From Pseudogulbenkiania sp. MAI-1 (GTDB taxonomy: Bacteria > Pseudomonadota > Gammaproteobacteria > Burkholderiales > Chromobacteriaceae): a stretch of 64,000 bases of DNA. The position numbers were made by a program, and so were the translations under genes. This document shows positions 37,876 to 46,574 of the stretch, in pieces (the stretch's first letter is position 1; the number at the start of each line of letters is the position of its first letter). Below the pieces are notes generated by a model, which worked only from the letters and a program-made list of their open reading frames with translations, was not told where the DNA came from and searched no databases. Location of the stretch: NCBI RefSeq assembly GCF_000527175.1, contig NZ_AZUR01000001.1, positions 388,501-452,500 of the forward strand. Direction: 5' to 3'.

Positions 37876-39027
37876 TTACAGAGTGTGGCAGCGGTCGCCC
37901 TCGGTGAGGCCGATCCAGTCGATGCTCACTCCCTTGCCGAAGCCGATTACCTTGAACAGCTCGCCCATTTCGTTGGGGGAGAGCAGCTTTTGCACGGCGG
38001 CGACGCGCGGGGCGTAGTGGGCGACGTCGTCCGGATCGAGCTGTTGCAGCAGCGTGGTGATGCCGGCATTGACCAGGAACTGAGCCTGGGTGGTGTAGCC
38101 GATCAGGTCGAGCCCGGCTTCGGTGCCGGCCAGCGCCACGGCGGTGAAGTCGACGTGGGTGGTGATATCCATCAGGCCCGGTAGGTAGAACGGGTCGTCC
38201 ACGGTGTGGTGGCGGTAGTGGCCGATCAGCGTGCCCATGTGGCGCTGCGGGTGGTAGTACTCGCGTTCGGGGAAGCCGTAGTCGATCAGCAGGATGGCGC
38301 CGCATACGAGGCGGGACGCCAGCGTGGCGATGAAGGCGCGGTTGGCCAGGCTGATTTCCGATAGGTAGCCGGCGGCTTCGGGCGGCAGCATCGCGGCAAC
38401 GCTGGCGAGTTGGGGATCAGCGATCGGTCGGTCTTCCCAGGCGAAGGCGCCGTCGCGCACGGTGACGCCGCGCTGCAGCGGGGCGGGGGTCCAGTGCACC
38501 AGCTCGCAGGGCATGGCGTCGAGCACTTCGTTGCCGATGATGATGCCGTCGAACTGTTCCGGCAGTTCGCTCAGCCATTCGACACGGGCGGCCAAGTGCG
38601 GCAGGGCGTCGGCGATGGTCTGACGCTGGCGTTCGATCAGGTCGGCGGAGAGGTCGATGATGGCGTAGCGCTCGGGCAGTTGGCCAAGGGTTTCCAGTTC
38701 GCCGAGGATGTCGACGGCGAGGCGGCCGGTGCCGGCGCCGAATTCGTAGATGGTGCCGCCGGTCTGCGGTAGCAGTTCGGCCAGTTGGCGTGCCAGCGTG
38801 CGGCCGAAATAGGGCGAGAGTTCGGGGGCGGTGACGAAGTCGCCGGCGGCGCCGAACTTGCGGCTGCCGGCACTGTAGTAGCCGAGGCCGGGGGCGTACA
38901 GCGCCAGTTCCATGTAGCGCGAGAAGGGAATCCAGCCGTCGTGGGCGGCAATCTCGGCGGCGATGTGGCGGGAGAGTTCTTGGCTGACGGCCAGCGCGGC
39001 GGCGTCGGGTGCGGGTAACTGGGTCAT
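37876..39027 (-). CDS. MidA/NDUFAF7-family SAM-dependent methyltransferase
   Basis: 383 aa. The class I methyltransferase fold shows TIYEFGAGTGRLAVDILGEL as the SAM-binding glycine loop, with GIIIGNEVLDAMPCELVHW and LIDYGFPEREYYHPQRHMGT, both characteristic of the COG1565 family. Human NDUFAF7 methylates an arginine of a complex I subunit; the bacterial substrate is unknown. ATG 39027 gives MTQLPAPDAAALAVSQELSR. The frame is open much further upstream, but that part is antisense to the divergent SDR gene. The start lies 100 bp from that of the SDR gene. Confidence 0.9.
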   Translation of the reverse strand: MTQLPAPDAAALAVSQELSRHIAAEIAAHDGWIPFSRYMELALYAPGLGYYSAGSRKFGAAGDFVTAPELSPYFGRTLARQLAELLPQTGGTIYEFGAGTGRLAVDILGELETLGQLPERYAIIDLSADLIERQRQTIADALPHLAARVEWLSELPEQFDGIIIGNEVLDAMPCELVHWTPAPLQRGVTVRDGAFAWEDRPIADPQLASVAAMLPPEAAGYLSEISLANRAFIATLASRLVCGAILLIDYGFPEREYYHPQRHMGTLIGHYRHHTVDDPFYLPGLMDITTHVDFTAVALAGTEAGLDLIGYTTQAQFLVNAGITTLLQQLDPDDVAHYAPRVAAVQKLLSPNEMGELFKVIGFGKGVSIDWIGLTEGDRCHTL

Positions 39028-39126
39028 GGCATGGCTTGCGGTAGAATGGGGGGAATTGTCGGCCAATTCCGCCGTGCCGGAAAGGGGCGGAACGGCCGCT
39101 GTCGCCACCACAGACGAGGAGAAAGC

Positions 39127-39870
39127 ATGAGCGAGGGCAAGGTCGTGCTGATTACCGGCGCCGCGCGCCGGGTGGGGGCGGGCATCGCCCGTCATCTGCA
39201 CGCTTGCGGCATGCGGCTGGTGTTGCATTATCGCGGTTCGCGCGCCGAGGCGGAGAGCCTGGCCCTGGAGCTGAACGGCGTGCGGCGCGGGTCGGTGGTG
39301 CTGGTGCAGGCCGATCTGCACGATATCGACGGCCTGCCGCGCCTCGTCGAGACCGCGCTCGATGCGTTCGGCCGGCTCGACGGGCTGGTCAACAACGCTT
39401 CCAGCTTCTTTCCTTCCGGCATCGGCCATATCGACGAGGCGGTCTGGCACGATCTGATGGGCAGCAATCTGAAGGCGCCGCTGTTCCTGGCGCAGGCCGC
39501 CGCACCGTATCTGAAGCAGAGCGGTGGCGCCGTGGTCGGCATCGTCGACATCCATGCCGAGCGGCCGATGAAGTCGCACGTGGTGTACAACCTGGCCAAG
39601 GCCGGCCATGCCCAGCTGATCCGCAGCCTGGCGATCGAGCTGGCGCCCGAGGTGCGCGTCAACGGCGTGGCGCCGGGCAGCAACGTGTGGCCGGAGGGCG
39701 AGTCGTTCTTCGACGAGGAGTACAAGCGCCGCATCGAGGCCAGCATTCCGCTGGCACGCATCGGCACGCCGGAGGATATTGCGCGCGCGGTGAAATTCCT
39801 GCTGTTCGATGCCAGTTACATCACCGGGCAGGTGTTGGCGGTGGATGGCGGCCGGAGCGTGGTGTTGTAA
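39127..39870 (+). CDS. Pteridine-reductase-like SDR (FolM type)
   Basis: 247 aa, a short-chain dehydrogenase. The NADPH-binding TGAARRVGAGIARHL motif, with paired arginines, and the active-site YNLAK (YxxxK) are present. This TGAARRxG form is typical of pteridine reductases that reduce dihydrobiopterin or dihydrofolate; the substrate here is inferred only. ATG 39127 has AGGAG upstream; the frame is open earlier, but that part is not SDR-like. Its stop codon abuts a 124-bp palindromic element. Confidence 0.85.
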   Translation: MSEGKVVLITGAARRVGAGIARHLHACGMRLVLHYRGSRAEAESLALELNGVRRGSVVLVQADLHDIDGLPRLVETALDAFGRLDGLVNNASSFFPSGIGHIDEAVWHDLMGSNLKAPLFLAQAAAPYLKQSGGAVVGIVDIHAERPMKSHVVYNLAKAGHAQLIRSLAIELAPEVRVNGVAPGSNVWPEGESFFDEEYKRRIEASIPLARIGTPEDIARAVKFLLFDASYITGQVLAVDGGRSVVL

Positions 39871-39994
39871 TTCCACTGCGCCTTAGAAGCGATAACTTTG
39901 TCGGCGGCGCTGTGCGGGCCTTGCCGTACTGCTTGTACTGTCTGCGGCCCTGCTCGCTTGCCTTCGCGTTCTCACTTCTAAATGCTTTGTGGAA
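39871..39994. repeat. 124-bp imperfect palindrome (MITE- or REP-like)
   Basis: Two arms of 59 and 60 bases (39871-39929 and 39935-39994) are separated by TGCTT. The outer ends are exact inverted repeats (TTCCAC/GTGGAA). Further blocks match when the right arm is reversed: TTAGAAG, GA-xx-AAC, GGGCC and GTAC next to the loop. It begins with the base after the SDR stop and contains no gene. The size and symmetry suggest a non-autonomous mobile element or a long RNA hairpin. No second copy was noticed in this window, so dispersal is untested. Confidence 0.65.
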
Positions 39995-40077
39995 TACTCC
40001 GGGGTACGAGACGACCATGACAGGCCGTCCCGATTCGCGCTAAAATCGCCTGTTTTTCAATTTCTTAGCTGTTCCCC

Positions 40078-41040
40078 ATGTCCGATACCCAAACCCTCGA
40101 CGCCAAGGCGCAGAAGGCGCTGTTCGAGGCCAACAAGCTGGCCAAGCGGTTGCGCCACCACGTCGGCGACGCCATCAACGATTTCAACATGATCGAACAG
40201 GGCGACCGCGTCATGGTCTGCCTGTCCGGCGGCAAGGACAGTTTCGGCCTCTTGGACATCCTGCTCGGCCTGCAGAAGTCGGCGCCGATCGACTTCTCCA
40301 TCGTCGCCGTCAACCTCGACCAGAAGCAGCCGGGCTTTCCCGAGCACGTGTTGCCGGAGTACCTGTCGTCGATCGGCGTCGAGTACCGCATCGTCGAGGA
40401 GGATACCTACTCCATCGTCAAGCGCGTGATTCCCGAGGGCAAGACCACCTGCAGCCTGTGCTCGCGCCTGCGCCGCGGCATCCTGTACCGCGTGGCCGAC
40501 GAGCTGGGGGCGACCAAGATCGCGCTGGGCCACCACCGCGACGACATGCTGCATACCTTGTTCCTCAACATGTTCTACGGCGGCAAGCTGAAGTCGATGC
40601 CGCCCAAGCTGGTGAGCGACGACGGCAAACACATGGTGATCCGCCCGCTGGCTTACTGCCGCGAGAAGGATCTGGAGCGTTACGCCAAGCTGCGTGAATT
40701 TCCGATCATCCCGTGCAATCTGTGCGGCTCGCAGCCGAACCTGCAGCGCCAGGTGGTGAAGGAGATGGTCAACGACTGGGACAAGCGCTTCCCTGGCCGG
40801 CTGGAGACCATGTTCCGCGCGCTGCAGAACGTGGTGCCGTCGCATCTGGCCGACACCGGGCTGTTCGACTTCGCCGGGCTCAAGACCGGTGACGCGCCGT
40901 TCGCCGACGGCGACACCGCCTTCGACAAGGAGGAGTTCCGCGACCCGCTGCCGCCGGTGGACGACGAGCAGGCCGAAGCGCCGCGCCGCACCATCAGCAT
41001 TCTCGATTCCCGTCCGAAGGAGACGTCCTGTGGCGGGTAG
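40078..41040 (+). CDS. ttcA: tRNA 2-thiocytidine(32) synthetase TtcA
   Basis: 320 aa. TtcA thiolates C32 of several tRNAs using ATP and a 4Fe-4S cluster. The PP-loop SGGKDS is intact. Two CxxC motifs supply the cluster: Cys125/Cys128 (CSLC) and Cys213/Cys216 (CNLC). Its last 11 bases overlap the GTG start of the next gene, so the two are translationally coupled. A TAAAAT lies about 40 bases upstream as a possible -10. Confidence 0.95.
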   Translation: MSDTQTLDAKAQKALFEANKLAKRLRHHVGDAINDFNMIEQGDRVMVCLSGGKDSFGLLDILLGLQKSAPIDFSIVAVNLDQKQPGFPEHVLPEYLSSIGVEYRIVEEDTYSIVKRVIPEGKTTCSLCSRLRRGILYRVADELGATKIALGHHRDDMLHTLFLNMFYGGKLKSMPPKLVSDDGKHMVIRPLAYCREKDLERYAKLREFPIIPCNLCGSQPNLQRQVVKEMVNDWDKRFPGRLETMFRALQNVVPSHLADTGLFDFAGLKTGDAPFADGDTAFDKEEFRDPLPPVDDEQAEAPRRTISILDSRPKETSCGG

Positions 41041-41830
41041 GGCACGTCATCCGTTCCGCCGCCGCGTGCGTGACGGCGTGGACGCCATGCCAGAGGTGGA
41101 GATCTCCGAGGTGGACGGCATCCGTTCGCTGCACCTGGGCTCGGAGACGGTGCAAAGTTCGATGGACGTGGACGATCCGGTGCGGCTGGTACTGTCGTAC
41201 AGCCGCGCCATGATGGGCTTCCTGCTATTCAATCCGGAGCCGCGCCACATCCTGCAGATCGGCCTCGGCGGCGGTTCGTTCGCGCGCTACATCGACTTCT
41301 ACCTGCGCGACACCAAGAGCGTGGCGGTGGACATCAACCCGCAGGTGATCAACGTGGCGCGCGCCTTCTTCGAGTTGCCGGAGGAGGGCGAGCGCTTCGA
41401 GATCGTCGAGGCCGATGGTGCCGACTACGTCAAGATCTTCCGCGGCTCGACCGACGCCATCCTGGTGGACGGCTTCGACGGCCTGCAGATCGTCGATGCG
41501 CTGACCACCGAGGATTTCTTCGCGGACTGCAAGCGCGCGCTGGCGCCGGACGGCGTGTTCGTCACCAACTGGTGGAGCGGCGACAAGCGCTACCACCAGT
41601 TCATCGAACGATTGCTCGGGGTGTTCGAGGGGCGGGTGCTGGAGCTGCCGTCGGCCAGCCACGGCAACGTGGCGGTGATGGCGTTCGCCGGCTCGCCGGC
41701 GCTGACCCGTTTCGATGGCCTGAAGAAGCGAGCCGAGGAACTGGAGACACGCTTCGGGCTGGAATTTCCCGAGTTCGTCAGCCGGCTCAGGTCGACCAAT
41801 CAGCATAGCGACAACCGCCTGCTGATATGA
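41030..41830 (+). CDS. Spermidine-synthase-like protein
   Basis: 266 aa. A Rossmann-type aminopropyltransferase-like fold: the SAM-binding loop is ILQIGLGGGSFARYIDFYL, followed by SVAVDINPQVINVARAFFEL and the acidic region DAILVDGFDGLQI. The N-terminal strand region is short compared with true spermidine synthases and the catalytic GGGDG motif is replaced by GLGGGS, so the substrate may differ. GTG 41030 has AAGGAG seven bases upstream and overlaps ttcA by 11 bases. The function is not established. Confidence 0.75.
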   Translation: MAGRARHPFRRRVRDGVDAMPEVEISEVDGIRSLHLGSETVQSSMDVDDPVRLVLSYSRAMMGFLLFNPEPRHILQIGLGGGSFARYIDFYLRDTKSVAVDINPQVINVARAFFELPEEGERFEIVEADGADYVKIFRGSTDAILVDGFDGLQIVDALTTEDFFADCKRALAPDGVFVTNWWSGDKRYHQFIERLLGVFEGRVLELPSASHGNVAVMAFAGSPALTRFDGLKKRAEELETRFGLEFPEFVSRLRSTNQHSDNRLLI

Positions 41831-41857
41831 CGCCGGCTGGCGTATAATGACGCCGGC
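41828..41857 (+). promoter_or_regulatory. Putative promoter of the glycan operon with direct repeats
   Basis: TATAAT at 41843-41848 lies between two identical 10-base repeats, TGACGCCGGC, at 41828-41837 and 41848-41857 (20-base period). No good -35 is present (TGCTGA at 41820-41825 is the best). The repeats could be an operator on one face of the helix. About 100 bases of leader precede wlbA. Confidence 0.4.
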
Positions 41858-41950
41858 GTGGCGGGGCGAGCGTTCCCGGCCCGGCAATCCCGGATAGAAG
41901 CGGGCGGCTGACACGGCCGCCCTTTGCCGTTTGAGAAAGACCAGAACACC

Positions 41951-43015
41951 ATGCAAGCTGCCCATCAGGCCCCGATTACCGACCGCAAGATCCGCTTCGC
42001 GCTGGTCGGCTGCGGCCGTATCGCCCAGAACCACTTCGCCGCGCTGGAGAAGCACGCCGAGCGCGCCGAGTTGACCGACGTCTGCGACATCGACCCGGTA
42101 GCGCTCGCGGCCGCGGTGGCGCGCACCGGCGCGCGCGGCCATGCCAGCCTGACCGCGATGCTGGCCGAGACCCAGGCCGATATCGTGATCCTGACCAGTC
42201 CGTCTGGCCTGCATCCGGCACAGAGCATCGAGTGCTCCGAGGCCGGCTTCCACGTGATGACCGAGAAGCCGATGGCGACGCGCTGGGAGGACGGCCTGGC
42301 GATGGTGAAGGCGGCTGACCGCGCCGGACGCCGCCTGTTCGTGGTGAAGCAGAACCGCCGCAACGCGACCTTGCAACTGCTGAAACAGGCGATGGAAGAG
42401 AAGCGCTTCGGCCGCCTCTACATGGTCAACGTCAACGTGTTCTGGACCCGTCCGCAGGAGTATTACGATTCGGCCGCCTGGCGCGGTACCTGGGAGTTCG
42501 ATGGCGGCGCCTTCATGAACCAGGCCAGCCACTACGTCGACCTGCTGGACTGGCTGATCGGCCCGGTGGAGAGCGTGCAGGCCTACACCGCGACGCTGGC
42601 GCGCAACATCGAGGTGGAAGACACCGGCACCGTCAGCGTCAAGTGGCGCTCCGGCGCGCTGGGCAGCATGAACGTGACCATGCTGACCTACCCCAAGAAC
42701 CTGGAGGGCTCGATCACCATCATCGGCGAGAAGGGCACGGTGCGCGTCGGCGGCGTGGCGGTGAACGAGATCCAGCACTGGGAGTTCGCCGAGCCGCACG
42801 CCATGGACGACGACATCCGCCATGCCAGCTACGCCACCACCAGCGTGTACGGCTTCGGCCACCCGCTCTACTACGACAACGTGATCAACGTGATGCAGGG
42901 CAAGGCCCAGCCGGAGACCGACGGCCGCGAGGGGCTGAAGTCGCTGGAGCTGTTGATCGCGATGTATCTGTCGGCGCGCGATGGCCGCCGCGTCAGCCTG
43001 CCGCTGGATTACTGA
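41951..43015 (+). CDS. wlbA: UDP-GlcNAc-uronate 3-dehydrogenase, WlbA/WbpB-like
   Basis: 354 aa, Gfo/Idh/MocA family. An N-terminal Rossmann fold (RFALVGCGRIAQNHFAAL) is followed by the EKPMATRWED motif holding the conserved Lys. In Bordetella, Pseudomonas and Chromobacterium, WlbA/WbpB oxidises UDP-N-acetylglucosaminuronate at C3 on the way to 2,3-diacetamido uronic acids. This protein resembles the Chromobacterium-type WlbA rather than the shorter Bordetella form. ATG 41951 is preferred over an in-frame TTG 27 bases upstream. It is followed by the acetyltransferase and aminotransferase of the same pathway, which supports the call. Confidence 0.85.
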   Translation: MQAAHQAPITDRKIRFALVGCGRIAQNHFAALEKHAERAELTDVCDIDPVALAAAVARTGARGHASLTAMLAETQADIVILTSPSGLHPAQSIECSEAGFHVMTEKPMATRWEDGLAMVKAADRAGRRLFVVKQNRRNATLQLLKQAMEEKRFGRLYMVNVNVFWTRPQEYYDSAAWRGTWEFDGGAFMNQASHYVDLLDWLIGPVESVQAYTATLARNIEVEDTGTVSVKWRSGALGSMNVTMLTYPKNLEGSITIIGEKGTVRVGGVAVNEIQHWEFAEPHAMDDDIRHASYATTSVYGFGHPLYYDNVINVMQGKAQPETDGREGLKSLELLIAMYLSARDGRRVSLPLDY

Positions 43016-43042
43016 ACCGGATCACGCCTTAGGGAGGCGCAT

Positions 43043-43609
43043 ATGACCTATCTCGTTCATCCCACGTCCATCGTCGACGACGGCGCCAAGATCGGCGCCG
43101 GCACCCGTATCTGGCACTGGGCCCACATCTGCGCCGGCGCAGTGATCGGCGAGCGCTGCTCGTTCGGCCAGAACGTCTACGTCGGCAACGACGTGATCAT
43201 CGGCGACAACGTCAAGGTGCAGAACAACGTGTCGATCTACGACGCGGTGACGCTGGAGGACGACGTGTTCTGCGGTCCTTCGATGGTGTTCACCAACGTC
43301 AACAACCCGCGCAGCCACGTCAGCCGCAAGCACGAATACCGCCGTACCCTGGTGAAGAAGGGGGCCACCATTGGCGCCAATGCGACCGTCGTCTGCGGCC
43401 ACACCATCGGCGAATACGCCTTCATCGGCGCGGGCGCGGTGGTGACGCGCGACGTGCCGCCCTATGCGCTGATGGTCGGTTCCCCGGCGCATCGCATGGG
43501 CTGGATGTGCGCCTGCGGCGAGCGGCTGTCCGACATGATCGGCGAGCACGCCTGCCCGGCCTGCGGCACCCTGTACGACATCGGCGGCAACCACTGCACG
43601 CCGCTCTGA
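43043..43609 (+). CDS. wlbB: UDP-3-amino sugar N-acetyltransferase, WlbB/WbpD-like
   Basis: 188 aa. A left-handed beta-helix of hexapeptide repeats (VHPTSIVDDGAKIGAGTRIW onward), ending with GAVVTRDVPPYALMVGSPA. A small C-terminal cysteine cluster follows (MCACGERLS, HACPACGTLYDI), probably a zinc ribbon. In the pathway it acetylates the 3-amino group made by the aminotransferase. GGGAGG lies upstream; the gene is 27 bases after wlbA. A 12-bp hairpin separates it from wlbC. Confidence 0.85.
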   Translation: MTYLVHPTSIVDDGAKIGAGTRIWHWAHICAGAVIGERCSFGQNVYVGNDVIIGDNVKVQNNVSIYDAVTLEDDVFCGPSMVFTNVNNPRSHVSRKHEYRRTLVKKGATIGANATVVCGHTIGEYAFIGAGAVVTRDVPPYALMVGSPAHRMGWMCACGERLSDMIGEHACPACGTLYDIGGNHCTPL

Positions 43610-43623
43610 CCTTCTCCCATCGC

Positions 43624-43651
43624 CTGCCTCGGCCATGCTTGGCCGGGGCGG
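43624..43651 (+). other. Hairpin between wlbB and wlbC
   Basis: Arms 43624-43635 and 43640-43651 form a 12-bp stem (two G-U pairs) around TGCT. The core CTCGGCCA/TGGCCGGG resembles the rpoB-rpoC hairpin. No T-run follows, so it is not a classical terminator; 15 bases separate it from the wlbC ATG. Confidence 0.6.
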
Positions 43652-43666
43652 CAGGAACGATTCCGC

Positions 43667-44764
43667 ATGAGCATTCCGTTCATTGACCTGAAAGCGCAAT
43701 ACCAGCACCTCAAGGCCGACATCGACGCGCGCATCCACGCCGTGCTCGACCACGGCCAGTACATCATGGGGCCGGAGGTGGCCGAGCTGGAGCGCGAGCT
43801 CGCGGCCTACGTCGGTGTCAAGCATTGCGTCGGCGTAGCCGACGGCACCACCGCGCTCTTGATCGCGCTGATGGCGCTGGGCATTCAGCCCGGCGACGAG
43901 GTGATCACCACGCCGTTCACCTTCATCGCCACCGGCGAGATGATCGCGCTGTTGGGCGCCAAGCCGGTGTTCGTCGACATCGACCCGGACAGCTACAACC
44001 TCGATCCGGCCAGGATCGAGGCGGCGATCACGCCGAAGACGCGCGCCATCATGCCGGTGAGCCTGTACGGCCAGTGCGCCGACTTCGACGCCATCAATGC
44101 CATCGCCGCCAAACATAATCTCCCGGTGATCGAGGACGGCGCGCAGAGCTTCGGCGCGAGCTACAAGGGCAAGAAGTCGGGTGCCTTGTCGACCATCGGC
44201 TGCACCAGCTTCTTCCCGTCCAAGCCCTTGGGCTGCTACGGCGACGGCGGCGCCTGCTTCACCGACGACGACGCGCTGGCCAAGGCAATGCGCGAGATTC
44301 GCGTGCACGGCCAGGACCGCCGCTATCACCATCCCGTCATCGGCCTCAATGGCCGGCTCGATACGATCCAGGCCGCGGTGCTGCTGGCCAAGCTGCCGAG
44401 CTTCGCCGACGAGGTCGCCGCGCGCGAACGCATTGGCGCGCGCTATTCGGCGCTGCTCGCCGACGTGGCGCGCGTGCCGCGCCTGGCCGAGGGCTGCAGC
44501 AGTGTGCACGCCCAGTACACCATCGAGGTGGACGAACGCGACGCCGTGGCGGCGCGGCTCAAGGAGCTGGGCGTGCCGACCGCGGTGCATTACCCGATTC
44601 CGCTGCACCTGCAGCCGGCGTTCGCCCAGCTCGGTCAGGGCGTGGGCAGCTTTCCGTTGGCCGAAGCGGCCGGGCAGCGCGTGCTGAGCCTGCCGATGCA
44701 TCCGTTCCTCGACGAAGCCACGCAGGACGCCGTCGTCGCCGCCGTCAGGAAGGCGCTGGGCTAA
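43667..44764 (+). CDS. wlbC: UDP-3-keto sugar aminotransferase, WlbC/WbpE-like
   Basis: 365 aa, DegT/DnrJ/EryC1 family. PLP is expected on Lys186 in SFFPSKPLGCYGDGG. VPVIEDGAQ-like LPVIEDGAQSFGASYKG is the usual Asp/Gln site. With WlbA it converts the 3-keto sugar to the 3-amino sugar; the WlbA and WlbC reactions are coupled in related bacteria. It begins MSIPFIDLKAQYQHLKADID, as WbpE does. The next gene starts at the base after its stop. Confidence 0.87.
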   Translation: MSIPFIDLKAQYQHLKADIDARIHAVLDHGQYIMGPEVAELERELAAYVGVKHCVGVADGTTALLIALMALGIQPGDEVITTPFTFIATGEMIALLGAKPVFVDIDPDSYNLDPARIEAAITPKTRAIMPVSLYGQCADFDAINAIAAKHNLPVIEDGAQSFGASYKGKKSGALSTIGCTSFFPSKPLGCYGDGGACFTDDDALAKAMREIRVHGQDRRYHHPVIGLNGRLDTIQAAVLLAKLPSFADEVAARERIGARYSALLADVARVPRLAEGCSSVHAQYTIEVDERDAVAARLKELGVPTAVHYPIPLHLQPAFAQLGQGVGSFPLAEAAGQRVLSLPMHPFLDEATQDAVVAAVRKALG

Positions 44765-46054
44765 GTGCTGAAAACCGCCGTGCAACGGCTGGCAGCGGGC
44801 GGTTTTGCCCGCAACGTGGCGACGCTGACCGGCGGCGCGGCGCTGGCGCAGCTGCTGCCGCTGCTGTTCGCGCCGCTGTTGACGCGGCTTTACTCCCCGG
44901 ACGACTTTGGCCTGCTGGCGGTGTTTTCCGCCTGGCTGTCCAACCTGGCGGTGATCGCCACCGCGCGCTACGACATGGCCATCGTGCTGCCCAAGGAGGA
45001 GCGCGACGCCGAGCGGCTGATGACGCTGGCACTGGCGATCAACCTGGCGCTGTTCACCGTGCTCACCGCGCTGCTGCTGCCGGCGTACGGTTGGATCGCC
45101 GCCACGCTCGGCGCGCCGGCGCTGGCGCCGTGGCTGTTGGTGTTGCCGGCCGGGGTGTGGCTGGCGGGCAGCCTGCAGGCCTGGACCAGCTGGAACAACC
45201 GCCAGCGCCGCTACGCCGCCAACGCCCAAGGGCGGGTGGCGCAATCGCTCGGCGTGACGCTGGCGCAAGTCGGGACCGGCTGGGCCGGCTGGGGCTTCGC
45301 CGGGCTGATCGCCGGTTCGCTGGCCGGCCAGGCGCTGGCGCTGTGGGCCCAGGCGCGTGCCGATCTCGCTGCGCGGCTGGCGTGGCTGCGCGGCCACCGC
45401 CGCGCCGAGCTCGCCACGGTGGCGCGCTGTTACGCCGAATTCCCCAAGGTCAACACGCCGCATGCCTTCGTGGTGGCGTTCCAGGATTCGCTGATGCTGG
45501 CCTTGCTGGCGTCGCTGGCCGGACACGCCGTGGTCGGCCAGTACGCCCTGGTGCTGCGCGTGCTGAAGCTGCCGGCGGCGCTGCTGGGACAGGCTGTGTC
45601 GCAGGTGATCTTCCGCGACCTGGCCGAGGCGCACGCCCACGGCCGCGCCATGATGCCGCTGCTGGCGCGCGCGCTGGCGGTGTTGGCCGCCGCCGCGCTG
45701 CTGCCGTTCGGCCTGTTGCTGGTGGCCGGCGAGCCCTTGTTCGGCTGGGTGTTCGGGGCGGGCTGGCGCGAGGCCGGGGTGATCGCCGCCACGCTGGTGC
45801 CTTATCTCGCGGCGGCTTTCGTGGCCGGGCCGTGCTTCATGGTGCCGATGGTGATCGGCCGCCAGCGCGCCTCGTTCCTGTTCGTGCTGGTTGGCGTGGC
45901 GGTGAACATGGCGGTGTTCGCCGCGGTGTTCGTCACCAGCCGCGATGCCCTGCTGGCGTTCAAGGTGATGTCCGGCGTGATGACGCTGTATTTCGCGGCC
46001 TACGTGGCGTGGATTTTCCAGCTGTTGCGCCGTCTGGAGACTCAAGGTGCTTGA
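44765..46054 (+). CDS. Polysaccharide flippase, Wzx-like
   Basis: 429 aa, about 12 membrane spans, MATE/MOP superfamily. The N-terminal FARNVATLTGGAALAQLLPL and RLYSPDDFGLLAVFSAWLS are typical of oligosaccharide flippases (COG2244), which move undecaprenyl-linked glycans across the inner membrane. The start is GTG 44765, directly after the wlbC stop. Its last 8 bases overlap the next gene. Confidence 0.85.
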   Translation: MLKTAVQRLAAGGFARNVATLTGGAALAQLLPLLFAPLLTRLYSPDDFGLLAVFSAWLSNLAVIATARYDMAIVLPKEERDAERLMTLALAINLALFTVLTALLLPAYGWIAATLGAPALAPWLLVLPAGVWLAGSLQAWTSWNNRQRRYAANAQGRVAQSLGVTLAQVGTGWAGWGFAGLIAGSLAGQALALWAQARADLAARLAWLRGHRRAELATVARCYAEFPKVNTPHAFVVAFQDSLMLALLASLAGHAVVGQYALVLRVLKLPAALLGQAVSQVIFRDLAEAHAHGRAMMPLLARALAVLAAAALLPFGLLLVAGEPLFGWVFGAGWREAGVIAATLVPYLAAAFVAGPCFMVPMVIGRQRASFLFVLVGVAVNMAVFAAVFVTSRDALLAFKVMSGVMTLYFAAYVAWIFQLLRRLETQGA

Positions 46055-46574
46055 ACGACTCGTGTTGCGTCTGTACCGACTGTGGCCGCTGCTGCGCGGG
46101 GCACGGCTGGGGCCGCGTGCGCGCGTGCATCCGAGCACGCGGGTGACGCGCTGGCAGGCGCTGACGCTGGGCGAGAACGCCTTGCTGTACTGGCGCGGCG
46201 ATGCGCTGATCGGCTCGCGCGGCCGTTTGACGCTGGGGGCGGACAGCCACCTGGCGCCGTACTTCTACCTGCTGGTCGGCGACCGCCAGCTGAGCTTCGG
46301 CCACAACGTCGCGGTCGGGCCGCGCAGCCTGTTCTTCTGCCACTCCAACGGCATTCCGGCCGACGTCCCGGTCACGCCGTTCACCGAGTGCCACGTCGAC
46401 GGCGACATCCGCGTCGGCGACAACGTGTTCATCGGCGCCGGCTGCATCGTGCTGCCCGGCTGCGAGATCGGCGACAACGTGGTGCTGGCGGCGGGCTCGG
46501 TGGCCAAGGGCCGGCTCGAGTCCGGTTGGCTCTACGCCGGGTCGCCGGCGAGGAAGGTGCGCCAGTTGTGCTGA
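46047..46574 (+). CDS. Hexapeptide-repeat acyltransferase
   Basis: 175 aa. Left-handed beta-helix repeats follow a basic N-terminus (MLERLVLRLYRLWPLLRG), including IRVGDNVFIGAGCIVLPGCE and GDNVVLAAGSVAKGR. It probably acetylates or otherwise acylates a sugar of the glycan; the acceptor is unknown. It could be the N-acetyltransferase needed after the 4-aminotransferase of the bacillosamine branch, but it lacks the PglD N-terminal domain. GTG start inside the flippase gene, 7-base overlap with the next gene. Confidence 0.75.
   Translation: MLERLVLRLYRLWPLLRGARLGPRARVHPSTRVTRWQALTLGENALLYWRGDALIGSRGRLTLGADSHLAPYFYLLVGDRQLSFGHNVAVGPRSLFFCHSNGIPADVPVTPFTECHVDGDIRVGDNVFIGAGCIVLPGCEIGDNVVLAAGSVAKGRLESGWLYAGSPARKVRQLC

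Noticed and set aside
43022..46138. A 1038-codon open frame antisense to wlbB, wlbC and the flippase gene
   Set aside because: Very rich in Arg, Gln and His; explained by third-position GC bias of the sense genes.
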